The translations under genes were made by a program, and so were the position numbers. A DNA stretch of 64,000 bases from Limnephilus marmoratus (Eukaryota; Arthropoda; Insecta; Trichoptera; Limnephilidae), in the NCBI GenBank assembly GCA_917880885.1, contig OU862927.1, positions 19,733,450-19,797,449 on the forward strand, read 5' to 3'. This document shows positions 9,172-19,612 of the stretch, piece by piece. How positions within the stretch are numbered: the first letter of the stretch is position 1; each line of letters begins with the position of its first letter. The notes beneath the pieces were generated by a model. It saw nothing but the letters and a program-made list of their open reading frames with translations, did no database searches and was not told where the DNA came from.

Positions 9172-12058
9172 TAGACACGAATGCAAGTGCTTAACTATCG
9201 ATGAGTATACTCCTGTGAATAGCTGTCTTCGAATAATGTACATGAACGCGAGAAGCATCCGGAACAAACTTGATGAAATTGAAGAAAAACTCAGAGGATT
9301 ACGCGATATTGTTCATGTCCTTGTCATCACTGAAACATGGCTTGATGTTGGAGAAGAAAAGTTTTTTGGATTAAAAGGCTACAATTGTGCGTTTGCCTCT
9401 CGCCCCAAGGAGGCAGGAGGTGGTGTAGCCATATATGTACTGGATTCTATGAAGTTCTCCATCATTGATAAATTTTCCAACGAAAATTCATTTTTAGGTA
9501 TAAGTGTATGTAGCAAGGATAGGAAACCGGTTAACATTTATGCCATCTATCGGAAACCCAACCCTAATATACACGATTTCCTGACACATTTGGAAAAAAT
9601 ACTAGACAAAAGCAGACAAGATACATTAATACTCGGAGACTTTAATATTGACACTACCATAAACACATCCTCTTCTTTAAATTACCTCAACACCTTAGAA
9701 ACATACAATTTCTCAATACAAAACAAATCATTTCCCACTAGAGTCACTAACACAAGCAGCACCCTCATAGATCACATCATATCAAATAGACTAAACATTC
9801 CAATTACCATATCGAACATAGATGACTCACTTAGTGACCATAACATTCTTATTATTGATTTCAAGAATAACCTAAAAAAATGGTCTAATAATAGGAACAA
9901 GCCACGCCTTACAAAACCTATCATCAACAATATGGCAGTAAAATCTTATCTTGCAGCTAACAAATTTGCCATCAACTCAACCAAACAAGAAGACAGTTAT
10001 AAAGATTTTAACGATTATGTCAAAAATGCAATAGAAGCAGGTAAAACGACACCTAAAGTGAAAATAGCTAATCGACAACATTTAAATACACCGTGGTTCG
10101 ATTCTAAACTGAATTCGCTGATCAAAGAAAGAAACCAGCTTCACAAGCAGTGGAAACAAGACCCAGGAAATATGTCTCTTGTAGTCCATAAAAATAAACT
10201 GAGAAACTTAATAACTAATTATAGGAGAAGTTTGAAAAACAAATATTATGCCAATAGCCTTCAACAAAACCTGAATAACCCTAGTAAAACTTGGAAAACC
10301 ATTAACTCAATTTTATCTAACCGTGCACATAAACCCTCCAACACCATTGAATCTCTCATTGTAAATAATTGTGAGCTTAGGGGACCCAGTGAAATAGCTT
10401 CAGCATTTAATGAATTTTTCTTATCAGTTGGAGAAAAGTTGGCAGCTGCCATTCTATCATTCCCGGATGACTGTAATACTATATATGTAGAACCAAAGGC
10501 AAGTCAATCCTTATATATGGCTAGGACAAATAAGGCTGAGGTATTAAGGATCATCTCGAAACTTAGGTCGAATGCAGCGGCAGGTATCGATGGAGTAACC
10601 CCGTACATCCTGAAAACCTGTAAAGAAGAACTAGCTGAGCACCTAGCGCAACTTATCAATTCCTCTATAGGCTCGGGAGTATTCCCAAACCAATTAAAGC
10701 TAGCAAAAATTATACCAATTTATAAAGAAGGCTGCAAAAAATGTATTTCTAACTATCGCCCAATATCGGTTTTATCAGTATTTTCAAAGGTGTTCGAGAC
10801 TATTATCAAGGATAGACTTCTAAAATACATCTCTAACAACAATATCCTAACACCACAGCAATATGGCTTTCGAAAAAACTCCAGTACCCAATGTGCCACC
10901 TTCGATTTCATCTCGAACATTCAGCAGTACATAGACCAGGGCGAATATGTAGCAGCTATTTTTATAGATCTAAAAAAAGCCTTTGATACAGTAGATCATG
11001 AAATACTCCTACAAAAAATGGAACATTTGGGTATAGTCGGAAAATCTTTAAAGCTCCTCCGAAGCTACCTATCTGATAGATATTGCCTTGTCGACATCGA
11101 AGGGAACCTAAGCGGCTTTGGAAAAATCACATGTGGAGTGCCACAGGGCTCGATTCTAGGACCCCTACTTTTCTTACTATACATCAATGATATAACTAAA
11201 TGCGGCATCTTGGGAAAACTTCAACTTTACGCTGATGATACTGTGATCTATTATCGTTGTAAAAATCTGAGGGAACTTGAATCTCTAATGAATAAAGATC
11301 TCGCAAAGTTAGCTAAATGGTTGCGGATAAATAAATTAAGCCTCAATGTCAAAAAAACTCACTACCTCACTTTCGGGAAAAAAGATTACATTACAATGAA
11401 TATTACTCTTGGAAATGAAAAGCTCCAAAATGTACAAGTAACGAAATATTTAGGGTTATTCATAGATTCTAACCTTTCGTGGAACTCCCATGTTGAATAT
11501 GTTAAATCCAAAATTTCCCCGATAACTGGTGTACTCTATCGACTTCAAGATGTGCTCCCCACAGCTTTACTGCGTGCCACATATTATGCTCTGATCCACT
11601 CTCACCTAAGTTATCTGGTTAGTATCTGGGGCACCATTACTAAGAAACAAATATCTGAAATACAAGTAATCCAAAATAGAGCCATAAGAAATATATACCA
11701 TCTACCATGGGATACGCATGTCAAAGACATATACTCACTGACACAAATTCTTCCCTTTACCATTCTGCCAAAATATAGCATCACCACTGCCATCCTACAA
11801 ATAATTCAACACTCGTCACACACCAACACTAAACCAGCCTTTAATTCCGATATACACCAGCACAAAACACGATCACAAAATCAAATACACCTATCGTCAT
11901 CTACACACACAACTAAATTTGGAATTAACTCCTTACAATACATCGCACATACGCAATACAACGCATTACCTAATGTCCTAAAACTACCAGAATCAAACAA
12001 AAAAATATTGGCAAAGGCTCTAAAAGGATATTTTCTCAGCAACTTTATTAACCAGTGA
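9161..12058 (+). CDS. LINE ORF2: APE endonuclease and reverse transcriptase
   Basis: This 965-residue polyprotein nicks target DNA and reverse-transcribes LINE RNA in the nucleus. The endonuclease occupies about residues 1-235, with MNARSI near the start, catalytic E58 (ITETW), GDFNID at 159-164 and SDH at 225-227. The reverse transcriptase occupies about 480-760, with AGIDGVTPYIL, NYRPIS, FIDLKKAFD from 601, PQGS at 661-664 and the catalytic YADD at 690-693. A C-terminal region with YLVSIWGT and RAIRNIYHLP follows. All catalytic residues I can check are present and no stop or frameshift interrupts it. The ATG overlaps the ORF1 stop region (ATGGAGTGTAA). There is no RNase H domain. The Jockey superfamily, probably CR1 group, fits best. 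Confidence 0.9.
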   Translation: MECNRHECKCLTIDEYTPVNSCLRIMYMNARSIRNKLDEIEEKLRGLRDIVHVLVITETWLDVGEEKFFGLKGYNCAFASRPKEAGGGVAIYVLDSMKFSIIDKFSNENSFLGISVCSKDRKPVNIYAIYRKPNPNIHDFLTHLEKILDKSRQDTLILGDFNIDTTINTSSSLNYLNTLETYNFSIQNKSFPTRVTNTSSTLIDHIISNRLNIPITISNIDDSLSDHNILIIDFKNNLKKWSNNRNKPRLTKPIINNMAVKSYLAANKFAINSTKQEDSYKDFNDYVKNAIEAGKTTPKVKIANRQHLNTPWFDSKLNSLIKERNQLHKQWKQDPGNMSLVVHKNKLRNLITNYRRSLKNKYYANSLQQNLNNPSKTWKTINSILSNRAHKPSNTIESLIVNNCELRGPSEIASAFNEFFLSVGEKLAAAILSFPDDCNTIYVEPKASQSLYMARTNKAEVLRIISKLRSNAAAGIDGVTPYILKTCKEELAEHLAQLINSSIGSGVFPNQLKLAKIIPIYKEGCKKCISNYRPISVLSVFSKVFETIIKDRLLKYISNNNILTPQQYGFRKNSSTQCATFDFISNIQQYIDQGEYVAAIFIDLKKAFDTVDHEILLQKMEHLGIVGKSLKLLRSYLSDRYCLVDIEGNLSGFGKITCGVPQGSILGPLLFLLYINDITKCGILGKLQLYADDTVIYYRCKNLRELESLMNKDLAKLAKWLRINKLSLNVKKTHYLTFGKKDYITMNITLGNEKLQNVQVTKYLGLFIDSNLSWNSHVEYVKSKISPITGVLYRLQDVLPTALLRATYYALIHSHLSYLVSIWGTITKKQISEIQVIQNRAIRNIYHLPWDTHVKDIYSLTQILPFTILPKYSITTAILQIIQHSSHTNTKPAFNSDIHQHKTRSQNQIHLSSSTHTTKFGINSLQYIAHTQYNALPNVLKLPESNKKILAKALKGYFLSNFINQ

Positions 12059-12208
12059 CGAAGTTATCTGTCTTCCTTTGTAACTCTTATATATTCTTCA
12101 ATTACCTGTATCAAGTGTGTCTAGTCCATTTAAAAATCTATGTATTGTTCATTGATTTCCGTGTTCTTATGTAAAAATAATTTTCCTTTAGATATATAAT
12201 ATTGTCCT

Positions 12209-12240
12209 TCCCGAAATGAGTTTTATTAAACTCATTGGGA
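12209..12240 (+). other. 3' UTR stem-loop of the intact LINE
   Basis: TCCC, two unpaired bases, then AATGAGTTT, loop TATT, AAACTCATT and GGGA form a nearly perfect 13-bp stem (12209-12223 with 12228-12240). It lies about 50 bases before the AAATA tail, where the LINE reverse transcriptase would bind its own RNA. Confidence 0.7.
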
Positions 12241-12529
12241 GTAATGTATTATAAATTTTATGTAATAATTTTGTAATATATTATCTCTAATAAATAAATA
12301 AATAAATAAAAATAAAAATGCAAATATTTTTTAATGGTGGTAATAATACCTCTCTAATTGAGAATTTCTCGTGTTTAGGGAGTAATAGTAAGTGAAGTAG
12401 AAAATTAAAATGAATGTGTAAATTAACGTGTTAATGGTATATTAATAATAAATAATCTAATATTAATTTAGAAACGACAAAGTAGCAAAAATAATTGGCA
12501 ATCCTCGGTTAACACAAATAATTTGAGTC

Positions 12530-12790
12530 TGAGAGGTGGGTAAGGATCTAGGGCTTAGTGTGTCCAGGAGTGACGGATGTATGAATCTATCCCTCCCGCT
12601 GGGGTGCGAGTTGATGTTCGAGAGAGTCCTGCTGGAGAGGTCAAAAGCTCTTCATCAACCAGACTCTCCCGATCCGACCTGCAACGCAGTTGGTGAGCAG
12701 ACGCTTCTGTTGCCAATATTCGAACAAACGAGGAGGAACCCATACTCGCCTCCCAGATTGATTGCGCTGAGGAGAAGACTATGATCTCAC
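12530..12790 (-). mobile_element. SINE-B copy
   Basis: In antisense it shows the SINE-B signature order: GTGTGTCCAGGAGTGACGG, ATGAATC, GTGCGAG, GAGAGAGTCC, CTCTCCCGATCCG, GCAGACG and finally CCCATACTCGCCTCCCA. The tail with the terminal hairpin is missing. No protein is encoded. Confidence 0.7.
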
Positions 12791-13124
12791 AGATGGCCAT
12801 GGAAAGAACCATGTTAAGTATCTCCTGACAAGAATAGTAATGAGTCTGTTAGACGCTAGGCAACGGTCGATGCGCTTTCAAAAGCTGGTCGTGATATTAA
12901 TAGCATAGGTCTTGGGTAAGGTTGTCGAGCTTTTACCACAGATGTAACGGAAACACTTGTCAAAATCAAGGTCTGCTATTCCGATTTAAGAAACGCAATT
13001 CTTTTTCAGCCAATTTCCAAATGACTCATGGAGACGTATTGGTGAATAATAAAAATGTTGGAACGTAAATTAATAAATGATGCAGTACGTTTAATCATGA
13101 CGATTGTAACAGACGTATCAGCGT

Positions 13125-13424
13125 CTTCACAAGAACTGAAAAATACTACCGGGTTTCAGTGCACGAACAGGATGAATGATGGTTAAAGAACTGACCTCCC
13201 GTGCACCCAGTGCCTGTCTTCAGTCCTGGTGCCAACACTCCTCAAGAAAGCCGGCCCTACTTTGGCAACCGCCAAGCACCAGGATCAGGCAGAGGATTAG
13301 GCACATCCAGTGTCCTTCACTCATCAGGCACTGGGTGCACGGGAGGTCAGTTCTTTATTATTTTAACCATCATTCATCCTGTTCGTGCACTGAAACCCGG
13401 TACTATTTTTCAGTTCTTGTGAAG
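13125..13424. mobile_element. Foldback (snapback) element with ~92-bp arms
   Basis: The arm 13125-13216 (starting CTTCACAAGAACTG) is the reverse complement of 13325-13424 apart from a few differences and an extra 8 bases (ATTATTTT) in the right arm. The central 108 bases contain a further inverted pair (TCCTGGTGC with GCACCAGGA). Nearly the whole 300 bp can fold on itself. No coding capacity. It is probably a foldback MITE; the superfamily is unknown and target duplications are not clear. Confidence 0.75.
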
Positions 13425-13426
13425 TG

Positions 13427-13700
13427 CATCCTATCCTATTATATTAATACTAAAAAGGCGAAAGTTTGTATGTATGTATGTTCGTTACTCTTTCACGCAA
13501 AAAATACTGAATGGAATTTAAAAATTCTTTCACTAATAGAAAGCTACAATATTTGCGAGTACTATAGGCTGTATATATTGGTAAGCTCTGGCGTTATGAA
13601 TAAGCTCTGGCGTTATGAAATTATTTATTATACGTTTATTGTCTAGACGAAAAGCAAAGCATTGCTAAGTAATTGTTTGACATGCCCTATCATTTTGTTA
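13427..13700 (+). mobile_element. Helitron-like 5' region (non-autonomous)
   Basis: It starts TCCTATCCTATTATATTAATAC and runs into GCGAAAGTTTGTATGTATGTA and TTCGTTACTCTTTCACGCAAAAA, the standard start of lepidopteran-type non-autonomous Helitrons. The reverse-oriented 49030-49409 element shares the CACGCAAAAA and ATACTGAATGGAATTT blocks. It lacks a clear 3' end. An 18-base direct repeat (TAAGCTCTGGCGTTATGA) occurs near 13580-13618. Confidence 0.55.
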
Positions 13701-13738
13701 TTTGTTTAGATCACTATGGAGATCCCTTTGATATTTAA

Positions 13739-13964
13739 AATTATACTAATATTATAAATGCGAAACTGCACGTGTTTCATTGTTACGTTTTAATATGTGG
13801 CACGCAAGCTGTTTGAAAAATGAATGTAACGGGTATGGACGGGTCGGTGAAGGGGGGAAGAGGGAGAGGGTAGGGGGCGAGTGGAGGGGGGATAGAGAAG
13901 GTGGAGGAGGTGGAGTGGGAACCCCCCTAATACTATGCTAGCGAAGCTGGGGGCAAAAGCTAGT
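13739..13964 (+). mobile_element. Short Helitron-like element ending in CTAG
   Basis: It begins TATACTAATATTATAAATGCG and ends GCTAGCGAAGCTGGGGGCAAAAGCTAGT, matching Helitron 3' ends: a short GC hairpin (GCTAGC/GCTAG-type) followed by CTAG, inserted before T. The purine-rich GGGGAAG/GGAGGGGG stretch in the middle recurs in Helitron-like pieces at 26500 and 36050. No coding capacity. Confidence 0.65.
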
Positions 13965-14574
13965 ACTAAATAAATCAGAATATATTTTTAAATGATTATC
14001 TTTAACTCAAAAATAATTGCCATAGTTACCTTAAAATCATAAAAAATGAATTCTTTGGAGAACTATTTTTTTCATTATTTAATCTTTTGATTATATTTTT
14101 TTTTTGCTTTGATTGGGTATTTTGATTTCAAATCCAAAATTTAGTTTTGTGTGAAAAGTGTCAAACAGCCGTTCCCCTCAATATTATTTACTATATATTT
14201 GTTACAGAATTATATTGACGGGGATAAAAAATATTGTTTGGTTGTGAAAATATCAAATATTTCTCTTCAGATCAAAAAGCGTGGAGATCTTTCTAATATC
14301 TTTCCCAAGAGAACAAAAAGCATAAAATATTAATATAATGTTCCGGAATGTTGCCATCTTGCAAAAAACTTTCGCAAAGTTGTTCATTCGAACAGAAAGA
14401 TTTATATCTATGTTCTACGAATACCTTGGACTCATTTTACTATCCACATTCCGTTTTCATAACGGTTGTTATTGAAAAATTCTTAAGCTCTTTTCCTGAG
14501 ACGCATTCTCATTTAGAAAATTCTTCCTTCAAAGCTCATATCAGATTCCGGTATTTTCTCATTTTACACCCGAT

Positions 14575-14725
14575 CGACCACCAAGAAGGTTGTAATAAAA
14601 TGACCTGCAATGGGCCAATGACCTGTTCTTCCCGACCTTTTTATCCTCTCCCTTCTGTTCAGCCTCACAACATATCCCAAACGAGGATGACATAGTCCAA
14701 CCGGATCCGAACAGTAGCAGTGTGT
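14575..14725 (+). repeat. SINE-A relic (sense)
   Basis: It carries TTCTTCCCGACC, CCTCTCCCTTCTG, TCAGCCTCACAACATATCCCA and GAGGATG in the order found in the sense strand of SINE-A. Both the tRNA head and the tail are gone. Confidence 0.5.
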
Positions 14726-14912
14726 AATAATCTAATAATAAATAATTTATAATTTCTTCTTCTAACACAGCAAACTTACTTTGTGGCACCATTTTAATTC
14801 AAATTAATAAAATACTTAGTTTTTACCACTTTTATTGTTTACAAAAACCAACATGTTTCGTGAGCAACGCTCACTTCTTCAGGGGTTTTTATTGATGCTT
14901 ATTATAAATAAC

Positions 14913-15556
14913 TAGCTGACCCAGCCACGCGTTGCAGTGGCTAATAAAACACAACGTCATATACTGGATGGTTATCCAACCTTTATAACCACCGCCGTCT
15001 TTGAGTTTATCGCGAAGAGGCGGACAGATGGCGCTGAGGACTTTTATTTATAATACGTGGAGATGGTGTGAAAGATTATAATAAGGTGCATGAAATGCTT
15101 GGGGTAACTAACGTATTTAAATTAATAAGGATTAATACTGTATCCGTCTAAATAACTTTTCAATTACCGCAATGCGCGTGACCATTTTTTTAGAAGAAAA
15201 AATGGGTATAGTAAGCTATCCGTAAAAGATAGATATATGCCTTCGCAGACTTTTTTGTAGATCTATAAAAGAGAAATATCCCACCGTGTATTGTTTTGTT
15301 ATATCCCAAATGGATTAGGCAGCGTTTTCGATGAAAGCTATCATGCGACTCGATTTTTTCCGACACTTCTAACAATTGTCGTGATGTTTCAACCAATTTA
15401 CATAAATCCTTGACAAATTACATACCTAAACCTTCCTCACGAAACGCTGTATATATTGGTGAAAACCGCATGAAAATCCGTTCAGTAGTTTTCGAGTTTA
15501 TCGCGAACAGACAGACAGACAGACGACGCGGGGATTAATTTATAATATGTAGAGAA
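14913..15556 (+). repeat. Dispersed repeat D (AGCTGACCC ... TTATAATATGTAG), interrupted
   Basis: The beginning AGCTGACCCAGCCACGCGTTG and ending GTTCAGTAGTTTTCGAGTTTA...TTTATAATATGTAGAGA are typical of widespread arthropod non-autonomous repeats. A second copy lies at 28478-28680 plus 29877-30012. A shorter internal copy of the ending (GAGTTTATCGCGAAGAGGCGG) lies at 15002-15065. No coding capacity. Just before it, at 14850-14890, a motif ATGTTTCGTGAGCAACGCTC...CTTCTTCAGG resembles linker sequence of Penelope-like elements. Confidence 0.5.
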
Positions 15557-15684
15557 TATGTAGAGATAGACATAGACAATGGTGTCAATTGAAAAAGAAT
15601 GGACATAGACAATGGTATCAATGTAAATATGAGAGTGGGTAGAGGAGAAACAATGGGGGACAATTTACAAAGGGAACAGGTTAA

Positions 15685-15965
15685 ATATATGGGTCATTTA
15701 AGAACAGTTTTTGATTATTAATAATATTCAAATTCGCATTAACACTGTTTCTGATTTCTAAAATTTCTAGTTTATCCAACTGAATGCCCTTGACATTACA
15801 ATGTCTTAATTCTATTCCACTATTGAAGTTAAAGGTGTGACTGGTTTCCACCAAATGGTTGGCAAACTCCGAGAAACTGTTATCTTTTAAAGATTTCATA
15901 TGTTCTTTAATCCTTATTTGGAAGTTTCTCAAAGTTTTACCTATATAATTATACCTATATATTTT
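15685..15965 (-). pseudogene. Penelope-like element, GIY-YIG endonuclease fragment
   Basis: The minus strand has an open stretch with YNYIGKTLRNFQIRIKEHM, then SFSEFANHLVETSHTFNF and LDKLEILEIRNS. This reproduces the second half of a GIY-YIG nuclease: the Y-I-G-K-T block, the conserved Arg in R-x-x-x-x-R-I-K-E-H, a His, and the Glu in LExLEI. It matches the C-terminal endonuclease of Penelope-like retroelements. It ends with a natural stop near 15683. The reverse transcriptase part is absent and repeated ATTTTACCTATAT words mark the broken upstream edge. Confidence 0.7.
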
Positions 15966-16049
15966 ACCTATATAGTTTTACCTATATTACCTATATATTC
16001 ATAATTAGTAATCTTCTGTAAAGAATAAGTGGATTACCAGCTAAATAAA

Positions 16050-16336
16050 TATAGCCCACAATTTCAAATTGGGAGGCAGTTTTGAGAACCATTTATTGGA
16101 TAACCAACAACCTTGCCGTACGTCACCACAAGTAGTTCTCTACGTTTGGTGATTTGAGCAGAGGTGAGAGCCCGGCTGAAGACTTCTCCAGCCGGACCCT
16201 CTCGACCCATCGTCTTGCACCGTAGTGAGAGAACGGATTCATACATCCGTCACTCCTAGACACATTGACTCCCAGAATCATACCCACCCCTCGTACCTTG
16301 TTCCTTCCCAGAACTTCCTCATCCTAAAAACACCCT
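16050..16336 (+). mobile_element. SINE-B copy, 5' part (split by a LINE)
   Basis: Sense SINE-B from TTGGGAGGCAG through TTATTGGATAACCAACA, CTTCTCCAGCCGGACC, CTCTCGACCCATCG, TCCGTCACTCCTAGACACATTGAC and TTCCTTCCCAGAACTTCCTC. It stops at CACCCTCC and resumes at 17244 after a 0.9-kb LINE insertion. Confidence 0.7.
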
Positions 16337-17243
16337 CCATTAATCTATATTTCGTGTGAAGATTACATAGAAGCAATTAACAAAATAAACGAATACCTAT
16401 AAAATATAGCAAAATGGCTGAAATTAAACAAGTTGAAACTGAACGTAAACAAAACAAAATATATGGAAATAGGCAATAAAACACGTAACACAGGGTTAAA
16501 TTTGACAATTAATGGTGAAAAAATTGGAAAAGTAAATGAAATCAAATACCTGGGTGTAATACTCGACTCAAAACTGACTTTCACATCAAACTTTGAATAT
16601 GTGCTAAAAAAGGTATCAAAAAGGTAAATTTTCTTAGAAGACTAAGACGTAAATTAAATAGAAACACTACGGAGCTTATTCATAAAACTATCGTTGCTCC
16701 ACATTTGGACAACTGCTCTCCGATGTTATATTTGGCCAATGAAGGAAATTTGAACAAACTAGAAGTTATACAAAACAAAGCTATGAGATGTATACTGGGG
16801 AAAGGCAAATACGCAAGGATTAATCAAATGAGAGAGGAGCTAAATTGGATTCCAATAAAAAAGAGACTACTATTTAATGTGTTAATTTTTGTGCATAAAA
16901 TTATGAAAAACCAAATGCCAAAATACTTTAAGGATGAAATTGTTTTTAAGAGAGACATTCATAATAACGAAACAAGAAATATAAACAGAGTTCGATTGCC
17001 ACAAATGAAGAAATCAAAATCACAGAACTGCCTAATGTACAGAGTACAGAGAACTAAAAGTGTATGATGAAATGCCTGAAAGTACGAAGAATGAAGAAAG
17101 AATGAATGTATTTAAAAATAAATGTTATGCTTACTGTAAAAATATTTAAATTTAGCAAATGAAATGTTACATTGCGCTTATTAGTTTATATTCATGTAGT
17201 ATAAACATAAAAAATCAATAAATAAAAAAATAAAAATAAAAAA
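16337..17243 (+). mobile_element. LINE ORF2 C-terminal fragment inserted in SINE-B
   Basis: The frames read WLKLNKLKLNVNKTKYMEIG, KYLGVILDSKLTF, then after a frameshift near 16620 NFLRRLRRKLNRNTTELIHK and NKLEVIQNKAMRCILG, PKYFKDE. This is the thumb and C-terminal region of a Jockey-type reverse transcriptase, related to 37565-38745. It ends in AATAAATAAAAAAATAAAAATAA near 17215-17243. It is 5'-truncated and broken, and its insertion splits a SINE-B. Confidence 0.75.
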
Positions 17244-17325
17244 AACATCCCCGAAGATGATATAGGCCCTAAGAGAGATTATTTTCCTCAGCGCTTCCTG
17301 TGTGAAGCTAATGTAAAAAAACCGT
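17244..17325 (+). mobile_element. SINE-B copy, 3' part
   Basis: CATCC, GAAGATGATATAGGCCCTAA, AGATTATTTTCCTCAG and the A-rich end are the terminal hairpin region of SINE-B. It continues 16050-16336 across the LINE insertion. Confidence 0.7.
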
Positions 17326-18082
17326 CGCATTGAGGTCGCCTCCTACATTTTCGATAACAATATTCGCAATTTTTTTTTCGATATCTCCAAAAATGATGAT
17401 GTTCCTTGATTGATTTGCTTTTGTTCCCAAACATATAATGCTGTCCCTCTTTCTAACAAACTAATTGTCAACACTCGAAAATGGGACAATCCGTGAACGT
17501 ATGTCGGCACCCCTCCAAAGGAAAATGCAATAATTATAATAAATCTCTCTCAAACGTATAAAGAAAATGAAGCGCAATTCACGTAAGTAAGTGGAAAAGT
17601 GAGAAAATCACAAAAATTATATATCCGTACACAACGCCATCTCTGATACAGCTTCATTGTGTAATTTTTAACTTAATAAAAAAACTGAATTTAATTCAGC
17701 TAATAAGTTTACACAAACTTTTACACTTTGTTGTTGGTTCTGAGGCTGAACGAAGTTCGCCGGATTAGCTAGTTATTAATAAAATGTATATAATGGTGTC
17801 TCGTGACGTCACACGAGGCACGATTCAGTGCAATTCATAATTCGAATGGCAGTACCGCGAGACATGTGTCGTGGTGTCACGGGTTCGGCGGCCCACAAAT
17901 ATCAATATTATATCGGCTTACATCTTCGGCACTATTCAATATTTTCCAAAAATTAAAAAAAGTTTCGTCCACAACACGGTCTAATTAATATGACACATTT
18001 GTAATGCAAGTGCAATTTAGTTGTGGGAGTACTGTTAGGTAAACTTCCGAATTCCAATATCAACGAAGTTACCCCCTGACTT
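17326..18082. other. Unassigned sequence, partly GC-rich
   Basis: No gene was recognised. The 17790-17990 part contains TGACGTCA-like and palindromic words (GACGTCACACGAGG) and might be regulatory, but nothing specific can be supported. Confidence 0.3.
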
Positions 18083-18397
18083 TTGATACAGAAAGAGATA
18101 CAGAAGGCGTTCGGAGACATGACGGCTGGCCTGCCGGCATCGGTTGTTTGGACTTTCGTCAGTTGGTGTGAGTTGGAAACGCTGTTTAATAAACGTCATG
18201 AAGGCAAAAAAAAATACGTGAAAGGATTGCCAATAATACGAAACAAATTTCCAAAGTGGCAACCCACAAAATCACCCAAAAAGACTATGCAATCGGAGGA
18301 GTCTTTGAGTGATATGTTTCATCAAAAGAAGTGGCTAGATAAACCGATAAAAATATATTGCACTAAATTCCAGGAGTTTCTTAAAACTAGTTCATAA
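18083..18397 (+). other. Unrecognised open frame, 104 codons
   Basis: An open frame without a good ATG at its start reads GDMTAGLPASVVWTFVSWCELETLF and then a basic segment GKKKYVKGLPIIRNKF. It ends at TAA 18395-18397. Surrounding sequence is not repeated within the window. It could be a decayed transposase or domesticated fragment, or chance. I recognise no family. Confidence 0.25.
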
Positions 18398-18897
18398 TTT
18401 TCCAAATATGTATGAACGATTTATCTTAGATTGATTGGAAGAAATTTCCACGGGAAAACAAGTCTACCTTCATACTTACATTGAATAATATTGTTTTTTT
18501 TTTGTACGTGCTTTGGAATAATTTTACAATACAAGCTTTTTTATACAATCAATTAAAAAGTAAAGAATATTACAATTAGCAGAAATCAATAAAAACAACC
18601 ACATAGGCATCGCCAGTTCGTGGGTATACTTGTGTGTTTTTAAGAGAGATAAAATTTTACTCGTATATGTTCATACATTTTCTTTGTAGAGGTTAAAAAT
18701 AAAATTAAATAAATAAATAAAAAATATCAGAGTTTACTAAATTACAAATCATACGAAATGTTAATAAAGTTTAAAATTTTGTTAAGTTACATCGGGTCAG
18801 ATGTTACAGCAAGTTAATTTTTGTATCAATGGTATTTATCCAAGACTTTATTACATTTTTATATTTGCCGTAGAAGGATATATTTTTACATTCGTTT

Positions 18898-19316
18898 TCT
18901 TTTTTTTTTTTTTTACAGTGAATACCGCACAAGAATCTCAACTGCTCCCGTCTGGAGCCAGTGAGACTATGGCATCCCCAACTGGGGTATGTTGTGAGGC
19001 TGAAAGTAGTGGGGAGGGGAAGGAGGCGGGGAAGAGGAATGTTGGGAAGTACCTGTCTATTCAGATCTGGTCACTAAACACGGCTAAAGCCATTTTCAAG
19101 CAACGTTTCAATTCTGAATGGTGGTCTTCCACCAGGGCGATACTAATAGTATCTTCCACTCTGGAACATGCCGCAAATATACTATATATTATTTTAAATG
19201 AATTAATTGTGAAATAACACAAATTAATCAAATAAAATTTATTTGCGCATGCCGGGTTCGAACCCGCGACCTCCGGAATGTGAGTCAAGAGTCTTAGCCA
19301 CTGGACTACGGAGGTC
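18898..19316 (-). mobile_element. SINE-A, near full length
   Basis: Sense is the minus strand. A tRNA-derived head lies at about 19245-19316: A box GTAGTCCAGTGGCTAAG and B box GGTTCGAACCC, with GACCTCCG and CGGAGGTC-like pairing. A 300-base body follows, then a poly(A) tail seen here as a T-run at 18898-18916. Other copies lie at 23685-24055, 28015-28390 and 51205-51617. The head shows an RNA polymerase III origin; the body has no protein. Confidence 0.85.
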
Positions 19317-19462
19317 GTCCAGTGGCTAAGAGTAGCTTTCTGTAGTCTTAAAGAGAGCATTATAAATTTTTGGTTTGTATATGAAGATTTAATAAATAGG
19401 TAAAATAAATATCGCTTTTATCTTATGCCTCAATTTTTTAAGACACATCAAGACATTTTAAT

Positions 19463-19612
19463 TTGACCCACAAGTGGTTTGCTACATTCGGTAACTTAGC
19501 AGGGGTGCCCGGGTTCATGGGGTGAAGTTTATCTAAGTCTCGGTGGCAAATGTGTTAACCCGCCTTCTGCGTAGTGGGCCAGATTCGGAGAGACTGGTTG
19601 AGGGAGACCTCA
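19463..19612 (+). mobile_element. SINE-B copy, 5' part (split)
   Basis: Sense SINE-B: GGTTTGCTACATTCGGTAAC, TTAGCAGGGGTGCCCGGGTTC, then GAGAGACTGGTTGAGGGAGA. It is interrupted at about 19612 by the palindrome-rich element and resumes at 20064. Confidence 0.65.

Larger units (their letters stand above)
7837..12310 (+). mobile_element. Intact two-ORF non-LTR retrotransposon (CR1/Jockey group)
   Basis: ORF1 (7837-9171) and ORF2 (9161-12058) are both uninterrupted, followed by a 3' UTR and a tail of tandem AAAT/AAATA units at about 12287-12318. A hairpin lies at 12209-12240. An unbroken gag-like plus EN-RT pair is unique in this window, which suggests a recent and possibly active copy. The 5' limit is not fixed and may reach upstream of 7600. 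The microsatellite-like tail and APE-type endonuclease suit the CR1/Jockey superfamily; the clade is inferred. Confidence 0.85.
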
